DNA from: Aeromonas salmonicida subsp. salmonicida
GTDB taxonomy: Bacteria > Pseudomonadota > Gammaproteobacteria > Enterobacterales > Aeromonadaceae
Direction of reading: 5' to 3'
Length of the DNA: 64,000 nt
Assembly (NCBI RefSeq): GCF_001643305.1
Contig: NZ_LSGW01000049.1
Span: 1-64,000 of the forward strand
Shown here: positions 9,483 to 18,658 of the stretch, piece after piece
Numbering within the stretch: position 1 is the stretch's first letter
Layout: the number at the start of each line of letters is the position of its first letter
Made by a program: the position numbers and the translations under genes
The notes under the pieces: model-generated
What the model was told of the DNA's origin: nothing
Databases searched by the model: none
Seen by the model: the letters and a program-made list of their open reading frames with translations, nothing else

Positions 9483-9646
9483 GATGTTTCCTCACCGATT
9501 ATTGGCACGGCTATTTTAAGTTTTAAGGACAAAGCTTCCGTTGGAAGTCCCCGAATGATCGGTCATGTTCCAGTTTGCACTGACGACCGGTTTCGACTGC
9601 TACCAGCATTAACAACAAGGCAATATCGAGGAACAAAAAAAGCTAA

Positions 9647-9667
9647 TGTTTAACAATTGTAAAACAA
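9647..9667 (-). promoter_or_regulatory. ArcA-box-like direct repeat upstream of cydA
   Basis: On the minus strand two direct repeats, TTGTTTTACA and TTGTTAAACA, lie 11 bp apart. This matches the TGTTA direct-repeat spacing of ArcA sites. It lies about 165-185 bp upstream of the cydA start. ArcA control of cyd is established in E. coli and inferred here. Confidence 0.5.
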
Positions 9668-9720
9668 TCTAGCTTGCTTTATTCCTGCCCATAATGACCG
9701 GTGTTTTATATCACCTTTAT

Positions 9721-9734
9721 TTGATTGAAATCAA
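9721..9734. promoter_or_regulatory. FNR-like box 1
   Basis: TTGATTGAAATCAA, a full match to the TTGAT-N4-ATCAA consensus of FNR. It is 239 bp upstream of cydA and about 310 bp upstream of the plus-strand promoter at 10042, so either unit could be its target. Confidence 0.6.
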
Positions 9735-9834
9735 TGTAAAACCACCATGAATACATGCCTTTTAAAGGCATTTTCACGCTCAATTCCATTTAATTTGGAG
9801 AGCTGTGTCACAAAAAACTGAAAATCACAAATCA

Positions 9835-9848
9835 TTGATTTAAATCAA
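9835..9848. promoter_or_regulatory. FNR-like box 2
   Basis: TTGATTTAAATCAA, a perfect palindrome fitting TTGAT-N4-ATCAA. It lies 114 bp from box 1. A third half-like GATCAA follows at about 9860. Confidence 0.6.
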
Positions 9849-10041
9849 CTTTATTATCTCGATCAATAAGTGGCAGTTCTGTTAAAAAATGACTTCCAAC
9901 GTGAATTTCATTATGTTTCCCCCGCCTGCCAGCGCTGCCAACCAACTCAATTTAAAACCAGTAAAAACGCATTTTCATGCTAATTGAACAGACCAGATAA
10001 ATGATTAGTTAATCTAATCTGACATGCTCAATTTTTCTTGT
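9849..10041. other. AT-rich non-coding stretch between cydA and the small transcription unit
   Basis: No credible gene. It holds an inverted repeat GATTAG-N5-CTAATC (10003-10019) ending 22 bp upstream of the -35 of the next promoter, in activator-site position. Base composition is clearly AT-richer than the flanking genes. Confidence 0.45.
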
Positions 10042-10070
10042 TTGTCCGAGTCAGACAGAGCCCCTACAAT
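10042..10070 (+). promoter_or_regulatory. sigma70-type promoter for the 25-codon unit
   Basis: TTGTCC (10042-10047), 17-bp spacer, TACAAT (10065-10070). The predicted start near 10077 leaves a leader of about 95 nt before the small ORF. No larger gene follows on this strand before the terminator at 10359. Confidence 0.5.
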
Positions 10071-10170
10071 GCGCCTCGCAGTGAGGGCATCCCCTTGGAT
10101 ACAGGCCGGTCAATCCGGGTTCCCGGCACGTATTCGATGAACATGTCGAACCTGTCTATTGGAATTTAAG

Positions 10171-10248
10171 ATGAAAAAGTTTGTTGCTAAAACCATCCGT
10201 TACTACAAGCTTTCGTTCGTTCAGCTCTATCAAATGAACCGACTCTGA
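10171..10248 (+). CDS. 25-aa small basic peptide, unknown
   Basis: Small ORF of 25 codons beginning MKKFVAKTIRYYK and ending in QMNRL before TGA. It is basic and amphipathic, with no signal peptide or clear membrane helix. A GGA lies 8 nt upstream of the ATG. It sits in its own unit: promoter at 10042-10070, about 95-nt leader, ORF, about 80-nt tail, then a terminator at 10332-10359. I do not recognise the peptide. It could be a small protein, or the coding part of a dual-function or regulatory RNA. Confidence 0.45.
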   Translation: MKKFVAKTIRYYKLSFVQLYQMNRL

Positions 10249-10331
10249 GGCCTCGCGACGGCTCCTCTGTTTTTTCCGGTCTGTGTCCAGACGCACTCAC
10301 TGTCTGTGAACATCCATCCTGAATTGTCTTT

Positions 10332-10359
10332 GCCCACCGCCTGTGCCGTGGGCTTTTTT
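10332..10359 (+). terminator. terminator of the small unit
   Basis: GCCCAC stem (10332-10337), 10-nt loop, GTGGGC (10348-10353), then six T. It is oriented to end the transcript that starts near 10077. Confidence 0.7.
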
Positions 10360-10372
10360 ATGTCCGGATAAC

Positions 10373-10400
10373 AAAAAACCGCCCTTGATGGCGGTTTTTT
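10373..10400. terminator. bidirectional terminator after ruvB
   Basis: AAAAAA-CCGCC-CTTGAT-GGCGG-TTTTTT. A T-run lies on both strands. It is located 16 bp past the ruvB stop. Confidence 0.8.
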
Positions 10401-10416
10401 GTTCAAACAGCTGTTT

Positions 10417-11427
10417 TCACCTTTCATCTGGCCGTTGCAGGCCAAAATGTGCATAAGCTCTTGGTGTCGCCATCCGCCCTCTGGGTGTACGTTGCAGGTA
10501 GCCCTGCTGGATCAAATAAGGTTCCAGTACATCCTCGATAGTATCTTTTTCTTCACCTATGGCAGCCGCCAGGTTATCGAGACCCACAGGGCCCCCCATA
10601 AACTTGTCTATGACAGCCAACAATAGCTTGCGGTCCATGAAGTCGAAACCTTCATTGTCCACGTCCAGCATGTCCATGGCACGGGCCGCTATGGGTCCAT
10701 CTATCCGGCCATCAGACTTGACCTGGGCAAAGTCGCGCACCCGGCGCAACAAGCGGTTAGCAATACGCGGCGTACCGCGAGAGCGACGGGCCAACTCCAG
10801 GGCCCCGTCACCTGTCATCTCCAGTCCCAGACAGCGAGCACTGCGAGAGACGATATCGGTCAGATCCTTGACGTTGTAAAACTCCAGCCGCTGGACGATG
10901 CCGAAACGATCCCGCAGCGGGCTGGTCAGGGAACCGGCCCGGGTGGTGGCCCCGATCAGGGTAAAGGGTGGCAAGTCGAGCTTGATGGAGCGAGCGGCAG
11001 GGCCCTCCCCTATCATGATGTCAAGCTGGTAATCCTCCATCGCCGGATAGAGCACCTCCTCCACCACTGGGCTGAGACGATGAATTTCATCGATGAACAA
11101 GACGTCGTTCGGTTCGAGGTTGGTGAGCAGGGCCGCCAGATCACCGGCTTTCTCCAGCACAGGGCCCGAGGTGGTCTTGATGTTGACCCCCATCTCGTTG
11201 GCGACTATGTTCGCAAGCGTTGTCTTGCCCAGACCCGGCGGGCCGAAGATAAGCAGATGATCGAGTGCCTCACCACGCTGGCGGGCCGCCTCGATGAAGA
11301 TCTCCATCTGCTCGCAGACGGGATCCTGACCTGTGTAATCGGCCAGCATCTTTGGCCGGATGGCCCTATCGATGATCTCATCCTCACGCACGCCAGTGGC
11401 GGAAATGAGACGGTCCGCTTCAATCAT
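10417..11427 (-). CDS. ruvB: Holliday junction branch-migration ATPase RuvB
   Basis: 336 aa AAA+ helicase. Walker [10 protein letters not shown] at 62-70 and Walker B FIDEIH at 111-116 are intact, and a C-terminal winged helix follows. It drives branch migration with RuvA, 8 bp downstream of ruvA. Confidence 0.98.
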   Translation of the reverse strand: MIEADRLISATGVREDEIIDRAIRPKMLADYTGQDPVCEQMEIFIEAARQRGEALDHLLIFGPPGLGKTTLANIVANEMGVNIKTTSGPVLEKAGDLAALLTNLEPNDVLFIDEIHRLSPVVEEVLYPAMEDYQLDIMIGEGPAARSIKLDLPPFTLIGATTRAGSLTSPLRDRFGIVQRLEFYNVKDLTDIVSRSARCLGLEMTGDGALELARRSRGTPRIANRLLRRVRDFAQVKSDGRIDGPIAARAMDMLDVDNEGFDFMDRKLLLAVIDKFMGGPVGLDNLAAAIGEEKDTIEDVLEPYLIQQGYLQRTPRGRMATPRAYAHFGLQRPDER

Positions 11428-11435
11428 TGCCTACC

Positions 11436-12050
11436 TCACACCAGACTACGCAGGGATTCACGGATGATATCTTCAACCGACATTCCCTCTTTGGCTATCT
11501 TGCTGACGATCTGGCTGGCCTGCTGCGGCTTGTAGCCAAGCGCCACCAGTGCACTGGCCGCCTCTTCGCTCGAATCCGGAGCACGCAGGACGCTCTCCCT
11601 GGCTGGCAGGCTGATCTCGGCCGGCGAGAAGAGATCGTGGCTGACCCAGCCCTTGAGCCTGTCCTTCATCTCTACCACCAGCCGCTCGGCGGTCTTCTTG
11701 CCCACGCCTGGCAACTTGATCAGGGAGCTTATCTCCTCACGCTCGACACTCAGCACAAACTGGGTGGCTGTCATGCCGGAGAGAATGGCCAGCGCCAGCT
11801 TGGGGCCGACGCCATTGGTTTTGATCAGCTCGCGAAACAGCGCCCGCTCCTGCTTGTGATTGAAGCCATACAGCAGCTGGGCATCTTCACGCACCACGAA
11901 GTGAGTGTGGATGGTCACTTCCTTGCCGATCTCGGGCAGATCATAGAAGCAGCTCATGGGCATCTGTACTTCATAACCCAGGCCCCCGACTTCCAGCAGC
12001 ACCTCGGGGGGTTGTTTCTCAATGACTACGCCTCTCAAGCGACCAATCAC
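11436..12050 (-). CDS. ruvA: Holliday junction DNA-binding protein RuvA
   Basis: 204 aa. It starts at GTG (12050, reading VIGRLRG) with GGAGAG a few bases upstream. The longer frame to 12239 has no RuvA similarity. An OB-fold N-terminus is followed by the helix-hairpin-helix region ([12 protein letters not shown]) and C-terminal domain III that regulates RuvB. ruvC is not next to it: upstream lies a divergent chemoreceptor gene. Confidence 0.96.
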   Translation of the reverse strand: MIGRLRGVVIEKQPPEVLLEVGGLGYEVQMPMSCFYDLPEIGKEVTIHTHFVVREDAQLLYGFNHKQERALFRELIKTNGVGPKLALAILSGMTATQFVLSVEREEISSLIKLPGVGKKTAERLVVEMKDRLKGWVSHDLFSPAEISLPARESVLRAPDSSEEAASALVALGYKPQQASQIVSKIAKEGMSVEDIIRESLRSLV

Positions 12051-12289
12051 GGCTCTCTCCTCGCCAAACCATCTATCTGTAAATTGGGTCATAGCATAAA
12101 GAATAACTGGATAAGTATCCAGCATAGGGCGGTAACGGATGACAGAGGATTCTCGGCATTCTGGCGCTTTCGGAGCCATGCTTGGATCGGATCTGGGCAG
12201 TAACTTTATTTTCCACCGGGAATGGCGAATCTTGGCCATTGATAGAACACTGAATTGGGTTTGTTCGGAACCAGGGAAGGTCCTGCATC

Positions 12290-14299
12290 ATGAAAATTGT
12301 CACTACATCGAATCTTGGGCTGACTATCCTGCTCGGTTGCACACTGGGCATGGGAGCGATCGGCTGGTATGGCAGCCAGCGGCTGGCCGACTTGCTCTCC
12401 TATGTATTGGGCGCCGCCTGGCAAACCGCCGATGGCGCCATGGAGGGATCCATCGAGCTGGGCAACCAGTCTCTGTATATCCAGAAAATGCTAAGAGGCA
12501 TGCCCCTCGACGAGCCTGAGCTGCAGCGAGCCAAACAGGCAGCCACTGACGCCCTGCAGCGGGTTGAGGAAGGCAAGCTCATCGATACGACGGCCATCAG
12601 TACCATGAACCAGCATGAGCAGACGTATCAGCAACAGCAGGAAAAACTGCTGACGCTTTACCGCACCTTTACCGGTATCGATCAAGCACTGCGCGCCAGT
12701 TCGGAGCGCATGTCACGCCTCTCAACCCAGCTGGAGGTGATCGGTGATGGCGCCGTCGAGAGCCTCACCCAGTCACCTGATCAGGCCATCAGCTGGAACG
12801 GCGGCCTCTCCACTCGCTGGCAGGCGGCTGACGGCGGCATGGAGGCCAACATTGGTTTCCTACGTCAGCTCTATGCCCTGGAGAAGATGCAGAGTGAAGG
12901 CCCCACCCCCGCCATCCAGACCGAACTGGCGGAGGCAAACCGCTTCTATCAGGAAGCGGTGGACGGCATGCTGGCGACCGGCCTGTTCGATGTGCCCGGT
13001 GAAGGGGAGTTTGCCGGCCAGTCGCTTTCCACTCAGTATCGCGCCCTGCTGGCCGACAGCACGCGGCTGACAAGTGAGTGGATCGCGGCCCTGACTGATT
13101 ACCAGCGTCAGCTGGCTCTTTACGAGAGCAGTGCCGAACAACTCAAGCAGGCGCTGGTCGAGGTCGAGGCCCAGGGCGATGCGACAGTCGAGGATCAGGT
13201 AAACCAGCTCAATACCATCATCGGCTATACCAAAAACCTGATCCTGGGCGGTCTGGTGCTGAGCCTGCTGATTGTCACTCTGTGTGGCTTCTGGCTGGTA
13301 CGCACCATAGTCAACCCCCTGCTGCAAGTTGACAAACGCATGCAGGACATAGCCGCGGGCGACGGGGATCTCAACGCGCGCATCAACCTCAAGCGGGACG
13401 ACGAGCTAGGTTCGCTGGCGGGCAGCGTGGATCGCTTCATCGAAAAGCTGCAAAAAATGATCAGCTCCACCATGGACAACAATCAGCACATCAGCGACCA
13501 CGTGCACACCTCGGTCAACCGGGTCGAGGCCATCAGCCAGAGCAGTCGTCAGACCGCCGAACACGCCCAGGCGTTGCACCACGACAGCGAGCAGATGGTA
13601 CAGGTCGCCACCTCCATCTCGGATAACTGCAGTCTGGCCGCGCAAAACGCCAATCAGGTCCGTCAGCTGACAACAGAGAGCAGTCAGTATGTGGCCTCTG
13701 CCAGCGCAGGCATGCAGCGAGTGGTGGTGGAAGTGGGGGAATGTGCCAATGCCATCAACGCCCTCAAGGAGCAGGCCAGCCAGATTGGCCAGATCATCTC
13801 CACCATCAGCAGTATCTCGGAGCAGACCAACCTGCTGGCCCTCAACGCCGCCATCGAGGCAGCCCGGGCCGGCGAAATGGGCCGGGGCTTTGCCGTAGTG
13901 GCGGACGAGGTACGTACCCTGGCCAACCGCACCGCCGCTTCCAGCGCCGAGATAACCGAGGTGATTAACAGCATTCAGCAGCAGACCGAGAAGGCTTATC
14001 TGATGATGCAACGCAACCTGAAAACCGTGGAATCGGGGATGGAAGACTCCGACAACACCAAGCAGATCCTGTTCAAGGTGGAGGAGGCCATCGACCATCT
14101 GGCCGACATGGTGCAGCAGGTGGCGGATGCCACAGGTCAGCTCTCCCGCACTCTGAGCCACACCTCGGACAAGGTCTCCGGCATCAGCCTGCAGGCCCAG
14201 ACAGGGGAGCAGGAGGCGCAGGAGTGCCTGCAGCTCGCCTCCTCCCTCCATCAGGCCAGCCTGCTGCAACAGCGACTGCTGTCGCAATTTCGGGTCTGA
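12290..14299 (+). CDS. methyl-accepting chemotaxis protein
   Basis: 669 aa chemoreceptor with membrane helix 1 (about 7-29), a periplasmic sensor of about 285 residues, membrane helix 2 (about 316-337), HAMP (338-390) and a signalling tip with the [19 protein letters not shown] hairpin near 509-530. The sensor is internally repeated: the pattern WQxADGxMExxI occurs at 44 and 177, as in a two-module helical sensor. The ligand is unknown. It stands alone, divergent from ruvA. Confidence 0.93.
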   Translation: MKIVTTSNLGLTILLGCTLGMGAIGWYGSQRLADLLSYVLGAAWQTADGAMEGSIELGNQSLYIQKMLRGMPLDEPELQRAKQAATDALQRVEEGKLIDTTAISTMNQHEQTYQQQQEKLLTLYRTFTGIDQALRASSERMSRLSTQLEVIGDGAVESLTQSPDQAISWNGGLSTRWQAADGGMEANIGFLRQLYALEKMQSEGPTPAIQTELAEANRFYQEAVDGMLATGLFDVPGEGEFAGQSLSTQYRALLADSTRLTSEWIAALTDYQRQLALYESSAEQLKQALVEVEAQGDATVEDQVNQLNTIIGYTKNLILGGLVLSLLIVTLCGFWLVRTIVNPLLQVDKRMQDIAAGDGDLNARINLKRDDELGSLAGSVDRFIEKLQKMISSTMDNNQHISDHVHTSVNRVEAISQSSRQTAEHAQALHHDSEQMVQVATSISDNCSLAAQNANQVRQLTTESSQYVASASAGMQRVVVEVGECANAINALKEQASQIGQIISTISSISEQTNLLALNAAIEAARAGEMGRGFAVVADEVRTLANRTAASSAEITEVINSIQQQTEKAYLMMQRNLKTVESGMEDSDNTKQILFKVEEAIDHLADMVQQVADATGQLSRTLSHTSDKVSGISLQAQTGEQEAQECLQLASSLHQASLLQQRLLSQFRV

Positions 14300-14304
14300 C
14301 ACGG

Positions 14305-14328
14305 GCGGGGGCCCCGCCCCCGCTTTCT
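14305..14328 (+). terminator. terminator after the chemoreceptor
   Basis: GCGGGGGC (14305-14312), loop CCC, GCCCCCGC (14316-14323), followed by TTTCT. A very GC-rich stem. Confidence 0.6.
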
Positions 14329-14435
14329 CCCGCTGCGCTAAATTTAGCCCTTGGGCCACAGGGCCCTCCCTGTTAAAATTCCGCTCTTGAATTTATCCAG
14401 GGCCCCGCGGCCCGTCTTATCTAAGGTCACGAGCG

Positions 14436-16160
14436 ATGCGTACCAGCCAATACCTGCTTTCCACTCTCAAGGAAACCCCGTCCGACGCCGAAGTCGTCAG
14501 TCATCAGCTGATGCTGCGCGCCGGCATGATCCGCAAACTGGCCTCCGGCATGTATGCCTGGCTGCCGTCCGGCCTGCGGGTACTGAAAAAGATCGAGAAC
14601 ATTGTTCGCGAAGAGATGAACAATGCTGGCGCCATCGAAGTCTCCATGCCGGTGGTACAACCCGCCGAGCTGTGGCAGGAGTCAGGCCGTTGGGACGACT
14701 ACGGCCCCGAGCTGTGCCGCCTGACCGACCGCCACAACCGCCCCTTCGTGCTGGGTCCGACCCACGAAGAGGTGATCACCTCCCTGGTCCGTTACGAAGT
14801 GAACAGCTACAAGCAGCTGCCGCTCAACCTCTACCAGATCCAGACCAAGTTCCGCGATGAAGTGCGTCCTCGTTTCGGCGTGATGCGCGGTCGCGAGTTC
14901 CTGATGAAGGACGCCTACTCCTTCCACATCGACAAGGCCTCGCTGATCGAGACCTACGAGCGGATGCACGCCGCCTACTGCGCCGCCTTTACCCGCATGG
15001 GGCTGAACTTCCGTCCTGTACAGGCCGATACCGGCTCCATCGGCGGCACCGGCTCCCACGAATTCCAGGTACTGGCCGAGAGCGGTGAAGACTTGATTGC
15101 CTTCTCCGATACCTCAGATTACGCCGCCAACATAGAGATGGCCGAAGCGCTGGCGCCGGCTGGCGAGCGTCCTGCTGCCACCGCCGCCCTGACCAAGGTT
15201 GCCACTCCAAACGTCCACACCATCGACGACGTCGCTGCTTTCCTGAGCGTGGCACCGACCGCCATCGCCAAGACCCTGTTGGTACTGGCCGAAGCGGATG
15301 AGCACGGCAAGCAGGCCGTCATCGCCCTGGTACTGCGTGGCGATCACGAGCTGAACGAGATCAAGGCCGAGAAGCTCCCGGGTGTTGCCAATCCGCTGAC
15401 CTTCGCCAACGACGAGCAGATCAAGGCTGCCGCCGGTTGCGATGCGGGCTCCATCGGTCCGGTCGGCTTTGCCGGTCGCATCATCGTCGATCGCAGCGCT
15501 GCCCATCTGGCGGACTTCGTCTGCGGCGCCAACGAGACCGGCTTCCACCTGACCGGTGCAAACTGGGATCGCGACATCGCTACCTATGAAGTTGCCGACC
15601 TGCGCAACGTGGTGGAAGGCGACCCGAGCCCGTGCGGCCAGGGCAAGCTGCTGCTCAAGCGCGGCATCGAAGTGGGCCACATCTTCCAGCTGGGTACCAA
15701 GTACTCCGAAGCCATGAAGGCGAGCGTGCTGAACGAGGGCGGCAAGTCCGTCACCATGGAGATGGGTTGCTACGGTATCGGGGTTTCCCGTCTGGTGGCG
15801 GCTGCCATCGAGCAGAACAACGACCAGTACGGCATCATCTGGCCAGACGCCATCGCTCCGTTCGAAGTGGCCATCGTGCCGATGAACATGCACAAATCCG
15901 AGCGAGTGGCCGAACAGGCACAGCAGTTCTACGCCGAGCTGAAAGCGGCTGGTGTGGACGTGCTGTTCGACGACCGTAAAGAGCGCCCGGGCGTGATGTT
16001 CGCCGATATGGAGCTGCTGGGTGTGCCGCACGCCATCGTCATCGGCGATCGCGGTCTGGACAACGGCGTGGTGGAGTACAAGTGCCGCCGCTCCGGCGAG
16101 AAGCAGGAAGTGGCGATCACAGAGATCGTTGCCATGCTCAAGGCCAAGCTGGGTCGTTAA
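14436..16160 (+). CDS. proS: proline-tRNA ligase
   Basis: 574 aa bacterial-type class II synthetase. Motif 2 region ([19 protein letters not shown]) lies at about 137-155 and GPTHEEVIT near 108. A central INS editing domain (about 225-400), which clears Ala-tRNA(Pro), is followed by a C-terminal anticodon-binding domain. The length matches the E. coli enzyme. Confidence 0.98.
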
Positions 16161-16183
16161 TCCCACGCCGCCACTGCTGGTAT

Positions 16184-16215
16184 AAAAAAGCGCGCCAATC
16201 GGCGCGCTTTTTGTT
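16184..16215. terminator. proS terminator
   Basis: AAAAAAGCGCGCC-AATC-GGCGCGCTTTTT, a perfect stem with A- and T-runs on either side, 24 bp past the proS stop. Confidence 0.88.
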
Positions 16216-16268
16216 TTCTGCTGACCCTGAGCCTGACAGGCCGAAGGGCCATCAGATCCCCCTACGAC

Positions 16269-16835
16269 TCAGGCTCGCAGGGCTGTCATCAGCTGGGTGA
16301 CGACGCCATCGAGCAGGGCGCGGTCGGGGCGACACTGGGCGAAGGTGACCAGGCCCTGGATGTTGATCAGCAGGAAGGCGGTCAGAGTCGGGATGTCGCG
16401 GTCGGCCATCAGCTCGCCGCGCTGCTGGGCGAGACTCAGGATCTGCGCCAGATCGGCGTCCAGCTCGGCATAGATGGCCTTGAGCCGCAGGTGCAGCTCT
16501 TCGTCCTGCTCCGCCAGCTCCATCAGGGTACGCGTCACCAGACAGGTGCCGCACAGGGCATCGTTCACTATCTGGCTGAGGTAGGCCTGCACCCCCGCCA
16601 GCGGACTCTGGCCGGCAAAGAAGCCTCGGCGCAGCGCGCTTTTTTCCTGCACATAGTGATCGACCGCCGCCAGCAGCAGGCCGCGTTTATTGCCAAACGC
16701 CGCGTAGAGGCTGCCCGGATGCAACCCGGTCGCCGCCACCAGCTCCTGCATGGTGGTCTTGGCGTAACCCTTGGCCCGAAATGCCTCCATGGCATTTCGC
16801 AAGACGTCGTCCCGGTTGAACTCGGCGCTGCGCAT
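16269..16835 (-). CDS. nemR: TetR-family repressor, NemR-like
   Basis: 188 aa. The N-terminal TetR helix-turn-helix (about 25-60, TTMQELVAATGLHPGSLYAAFG) is followed by a C-terminal ligand domain. Cys95 and Cys98 fall in the region where NemR of E. coli has its electrophile/hypochlorite-sensing cysteine. The start ATG at 16835 has GGAGAAACC upstream. It is divergent from an old-yellow-enzyme gene, with two palindromic operators between them. The NemR assignment rests on this pairing and is not proven. Confidence 0.78.
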   Translation of the reverse strand: MRSAEFNRDDVLRNAMEAFRAKGYAKTTMQELVAATGLHPGSLYAAFGNKRGLLLAAVDHYVQEKSALRRGFFAGQSPLAGVQAYLSQIVNDALCGTCLVTRTLMELAEQDEELHLRLKAIYAELDADLAQILSLAQQRGELMADRDIPTLTAFLLINIQGLVTFAQCRPDRALLDGVVTQLMTALRA

Positions 16836-16934
16836 GGTTTCTCCGTTGAAAAAGCGATCACCGGCGCAGAGCCGATGAGGGGGAACAAAAAGGGCGGCAA
16901 GTTTACCCCAGCGGGCAGGCAAGACCAACCCATG

Positions 16935-16950
16935 TTGAATGCTCGTTCAA
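16935..16950. promoter_or_regulatory. operator palindrome 1 (NemR-like regulator)
   Basis: TTGAATGCTCGTTCAA, a near-perfect palindrome related to the one at 16980-16997. It lies nearer the regulator gene and would allow autoregulation. Confidence 0.65.
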
Positions 16951-16957
16951 AAAAGAC

Positions 16958-16997
16958 TTGCACACAAAACAAAAAACGTCTTGAATGCACATTCAAG
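16958..16997 (+). promoter_or_regulatory. nemA promoter with embedded operator 2
   Basis: The perfect 18-bp palindrome CTTGAATGCACATTCAAG occupies 16980-16997. TTGCAC (16958-16963) with a 17-bp spacer places a -10 (TTGAAT, 16981-16986) inside it, so a bound repressor would block RNA polymerase. Operator 1 repeats the same half sites (TTGAA...TTCAA) 45 bp upstream. Confidence 0.6.
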
Positions 16998-17022
16998 AAT
17001 CACTCCCTCAGGACAGATGATC

Positions 17023-18060
17023 ATGAATACCCTGTTTCAGCCTTATCGCCTCAACGACACCCTCACCCTCGCGAATCGCTTCATGATGGCACCGCTCACC
17101 CGTTGCATGGCCGGCCCGGGCCTGGTGCCCACCGAACAGATGGCCGCCTATTACGCCCGTCGTGCCGATATCGGCCTCATCATCTCCGAAGCCACCATCA
17201 TTCGCCCGGATGGCCAGGGCTATCCCAATACCCCCGGACTCTACAGCCCGGAGCAGATCGAAGGCTGGAAAAAAGTCACCAGTGCCGTACACGCCAATGG
17301 CGGCAAAATCTTCGCCCAACTGTGGCACGTGGGTCGTCTCTCCCACCCCTTCTTCCATCATGGCGAAGTGCTGGCACCGTCTGCCGTCGCCCATGAGGGG
17401 ACTGTGCCACGCATGCGCGAGCTGGAGTATCAGGTGCCCCGTCCCCTGACAGTGGCCGAGATAGGCCAGCTGGCAGAGGATTACGCCCAGGCCGCTGCCA
17501 ACGCTATTGAAGCAGGTTTTGACGGGGTGGAGATCCATGGTGCCAACGGCTACCTCATCGACCAGTTCCTGCACCATTCGAGCAACCTGCGTACCGATCA
17601 GTACGGCGGCAGCCCGGAAAACATGAGCCGCTTCGCACTGGAAGTGGTGGATGCGGTCAACGCCCGCATCGGGGCAGATCGAGTGGGACTACGCCTCTCC
17701 CCCGGTGCCTATGTGCATCTGGAAGGTGACAAGCGGGATCGCGCCGTGTTCGATTATCTGCTGGCCGAGCTGAACCAGCGCGCCCTGGCCTATGTGCATC
17801 TGGGCATCTTCGATGACAGCCTCACCTTCGACTATCTGGATGGCCACGCCTCCGACTATCTGCGCGCCCACTACGACGGCCATCTGGTCGGGGTTGGCAA
17901 CTACAGCGCCGACACCGCCCTGGATGCCATCAAGGCCAACCGGTTCGACCTCGTCGCCATTGGCCGCCCGCTGATCGCCAACCCGGACTATCTCGCCAAA
18001 GTGCAGAAGGGCGAGGCACTGACCCCTTATGCCGACGCCATGCTGACAGAGCTGGTGTAA
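17023..18060 (+). CDS. nemA: old yellow enzyme family alkene reductase, NemA-like
   Basis: 345 aa FMN-dependent barrel enzyme. The hallmark HGANGYLIDQFL followed by NLRTDQYGGS lies around residues 170-200. It reduces activated C=C bonds and nitro groups of electrophiles such as N-ethylmaleimide. The start ATG at 17023 is preferred over the ATG at 17017 because AGGA lies 9 nt before the former. It is controlled by the divergent TetR gene through the two palindromes. Confidence 0.9.
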   Translation: MNTLFQPYRLNDTLTLANRFMMAPLTRCMAGPGLVPTEQMAAYYARRADIGLIISEATIIRPDGQGYPNTPGLYSPEQIEGWKKVTSAVHANGGKIFAQLWHVGRLSHPFFHHGEVLAPSAVAHEGTVPRMRELEYQVPRPLTVAEIGQLAEDYAQAAANAIEAGFDGVEIHGANGYLIDQFLHHSSNLRTDQYGGSPENMSRFALEVVDAVNARIGADRVGLRLSPGAYVHLEGDKRDRAVFDYLLAELNQRALAYVHLGIFDDSLTFDYLDGHASDYLRAHYDGHLVGVGNYSADTALDAIKANRFDLVAIGRPLIANPDYLAKVQKGEALTPYADAMLTELV

Positions 18061-18124
18061 ACACGCCGGTTCATGACCAACCAAGGATGGGATCCGCGCC
18101 GCCGGGCGCGGGTTTCCAATGTTT

Positions 18125-18147
18125 GGGCCCCTTTCGGGCCCTTTTTT
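18125..18147 (+). terminator. nemA terminator
   Basis: GGGCCC-CTTTC-GGGCCC followed by six T. Confidence 0.88.
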
Positions 18148-18265
18148 ATGTCCGGCCTCTCCTTGTCCGCCTCATGATCCACCACTCCCCCCCCATAAAA
18201 AGGTTGCCAGTGACAACTAGTTGGCTATATTAGTTGTTAAATACAACCAAATAGGAAGCCCTGAT

Positions 18266-18658
18266 ATGGATCCCCGTCCCCTGCGCGCCCTGTCGCGCGA
18301 TCTGGTTCGCGAACTCGGCATGCTCTCCCAGCAGTGTGGCGAGCTGGCACTGACCCCGCTCGAAGCGCATCTGCTGATCGAACTGGAGAACGGCCCTGCT
18401 ACCAACCAGCAACTGGCCGAGCGGCTGCGCATCGACAAATCCAATGCCAGCCGCCCGCTGGCCCGTCTCGCCGAGCGCGAGCTCATCAGCTGGCACCCCC
18501 ATCCGTCCGATGGCCGCAGCAAGGAGGCGCGCCTCACCATCGCCGGCCAGGCCCAACTGCTGGTGCTGCATCAGGAGATGGACAGCTCCATGGAAGAGAC
18601 CCTGGCCCAGCTCACCCTGAGCGAACGTGAGCAACTATGGGCCGGCCTGCGTCTCTAG
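18266..18658 (+). CDS. MarR-family regulator half of a MarR-GNAT fusion
   Basis: 130 aa MarR winged helix (recognition region TNQQLAERLRIDKSNASRPL, wing HPHPSDGR). The ATG at 18266 has AGGAAG upstream. The frame ends in TAG (18656-18658) but continues uninterrupted in the same frame into a GNAT acetyltransferase domain. Fused helix-turn-helix/GNAT proteins are a known bacterial architecture, so this TAG probably splits one original gene. The regulator half may still fold and bind DNA. Confidence 0.8.
   Translation: MDPRPLRALSRDLVRELGMLSQQCGELALTPLEAHLLIELENGPATNQQLAERLRIDKSNASRPLARLAERELISWHPHPSDGRSKEARLTIAGQAQLLVLHQEMDSSMEETLAQLTLSEREQLWAGLRL

Noticed and set aside
10230..10454. 74-codon minus-strand frame after ruvB
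   Set aside because: It runs across two terminators, has no family signature and overlaps the small unit.
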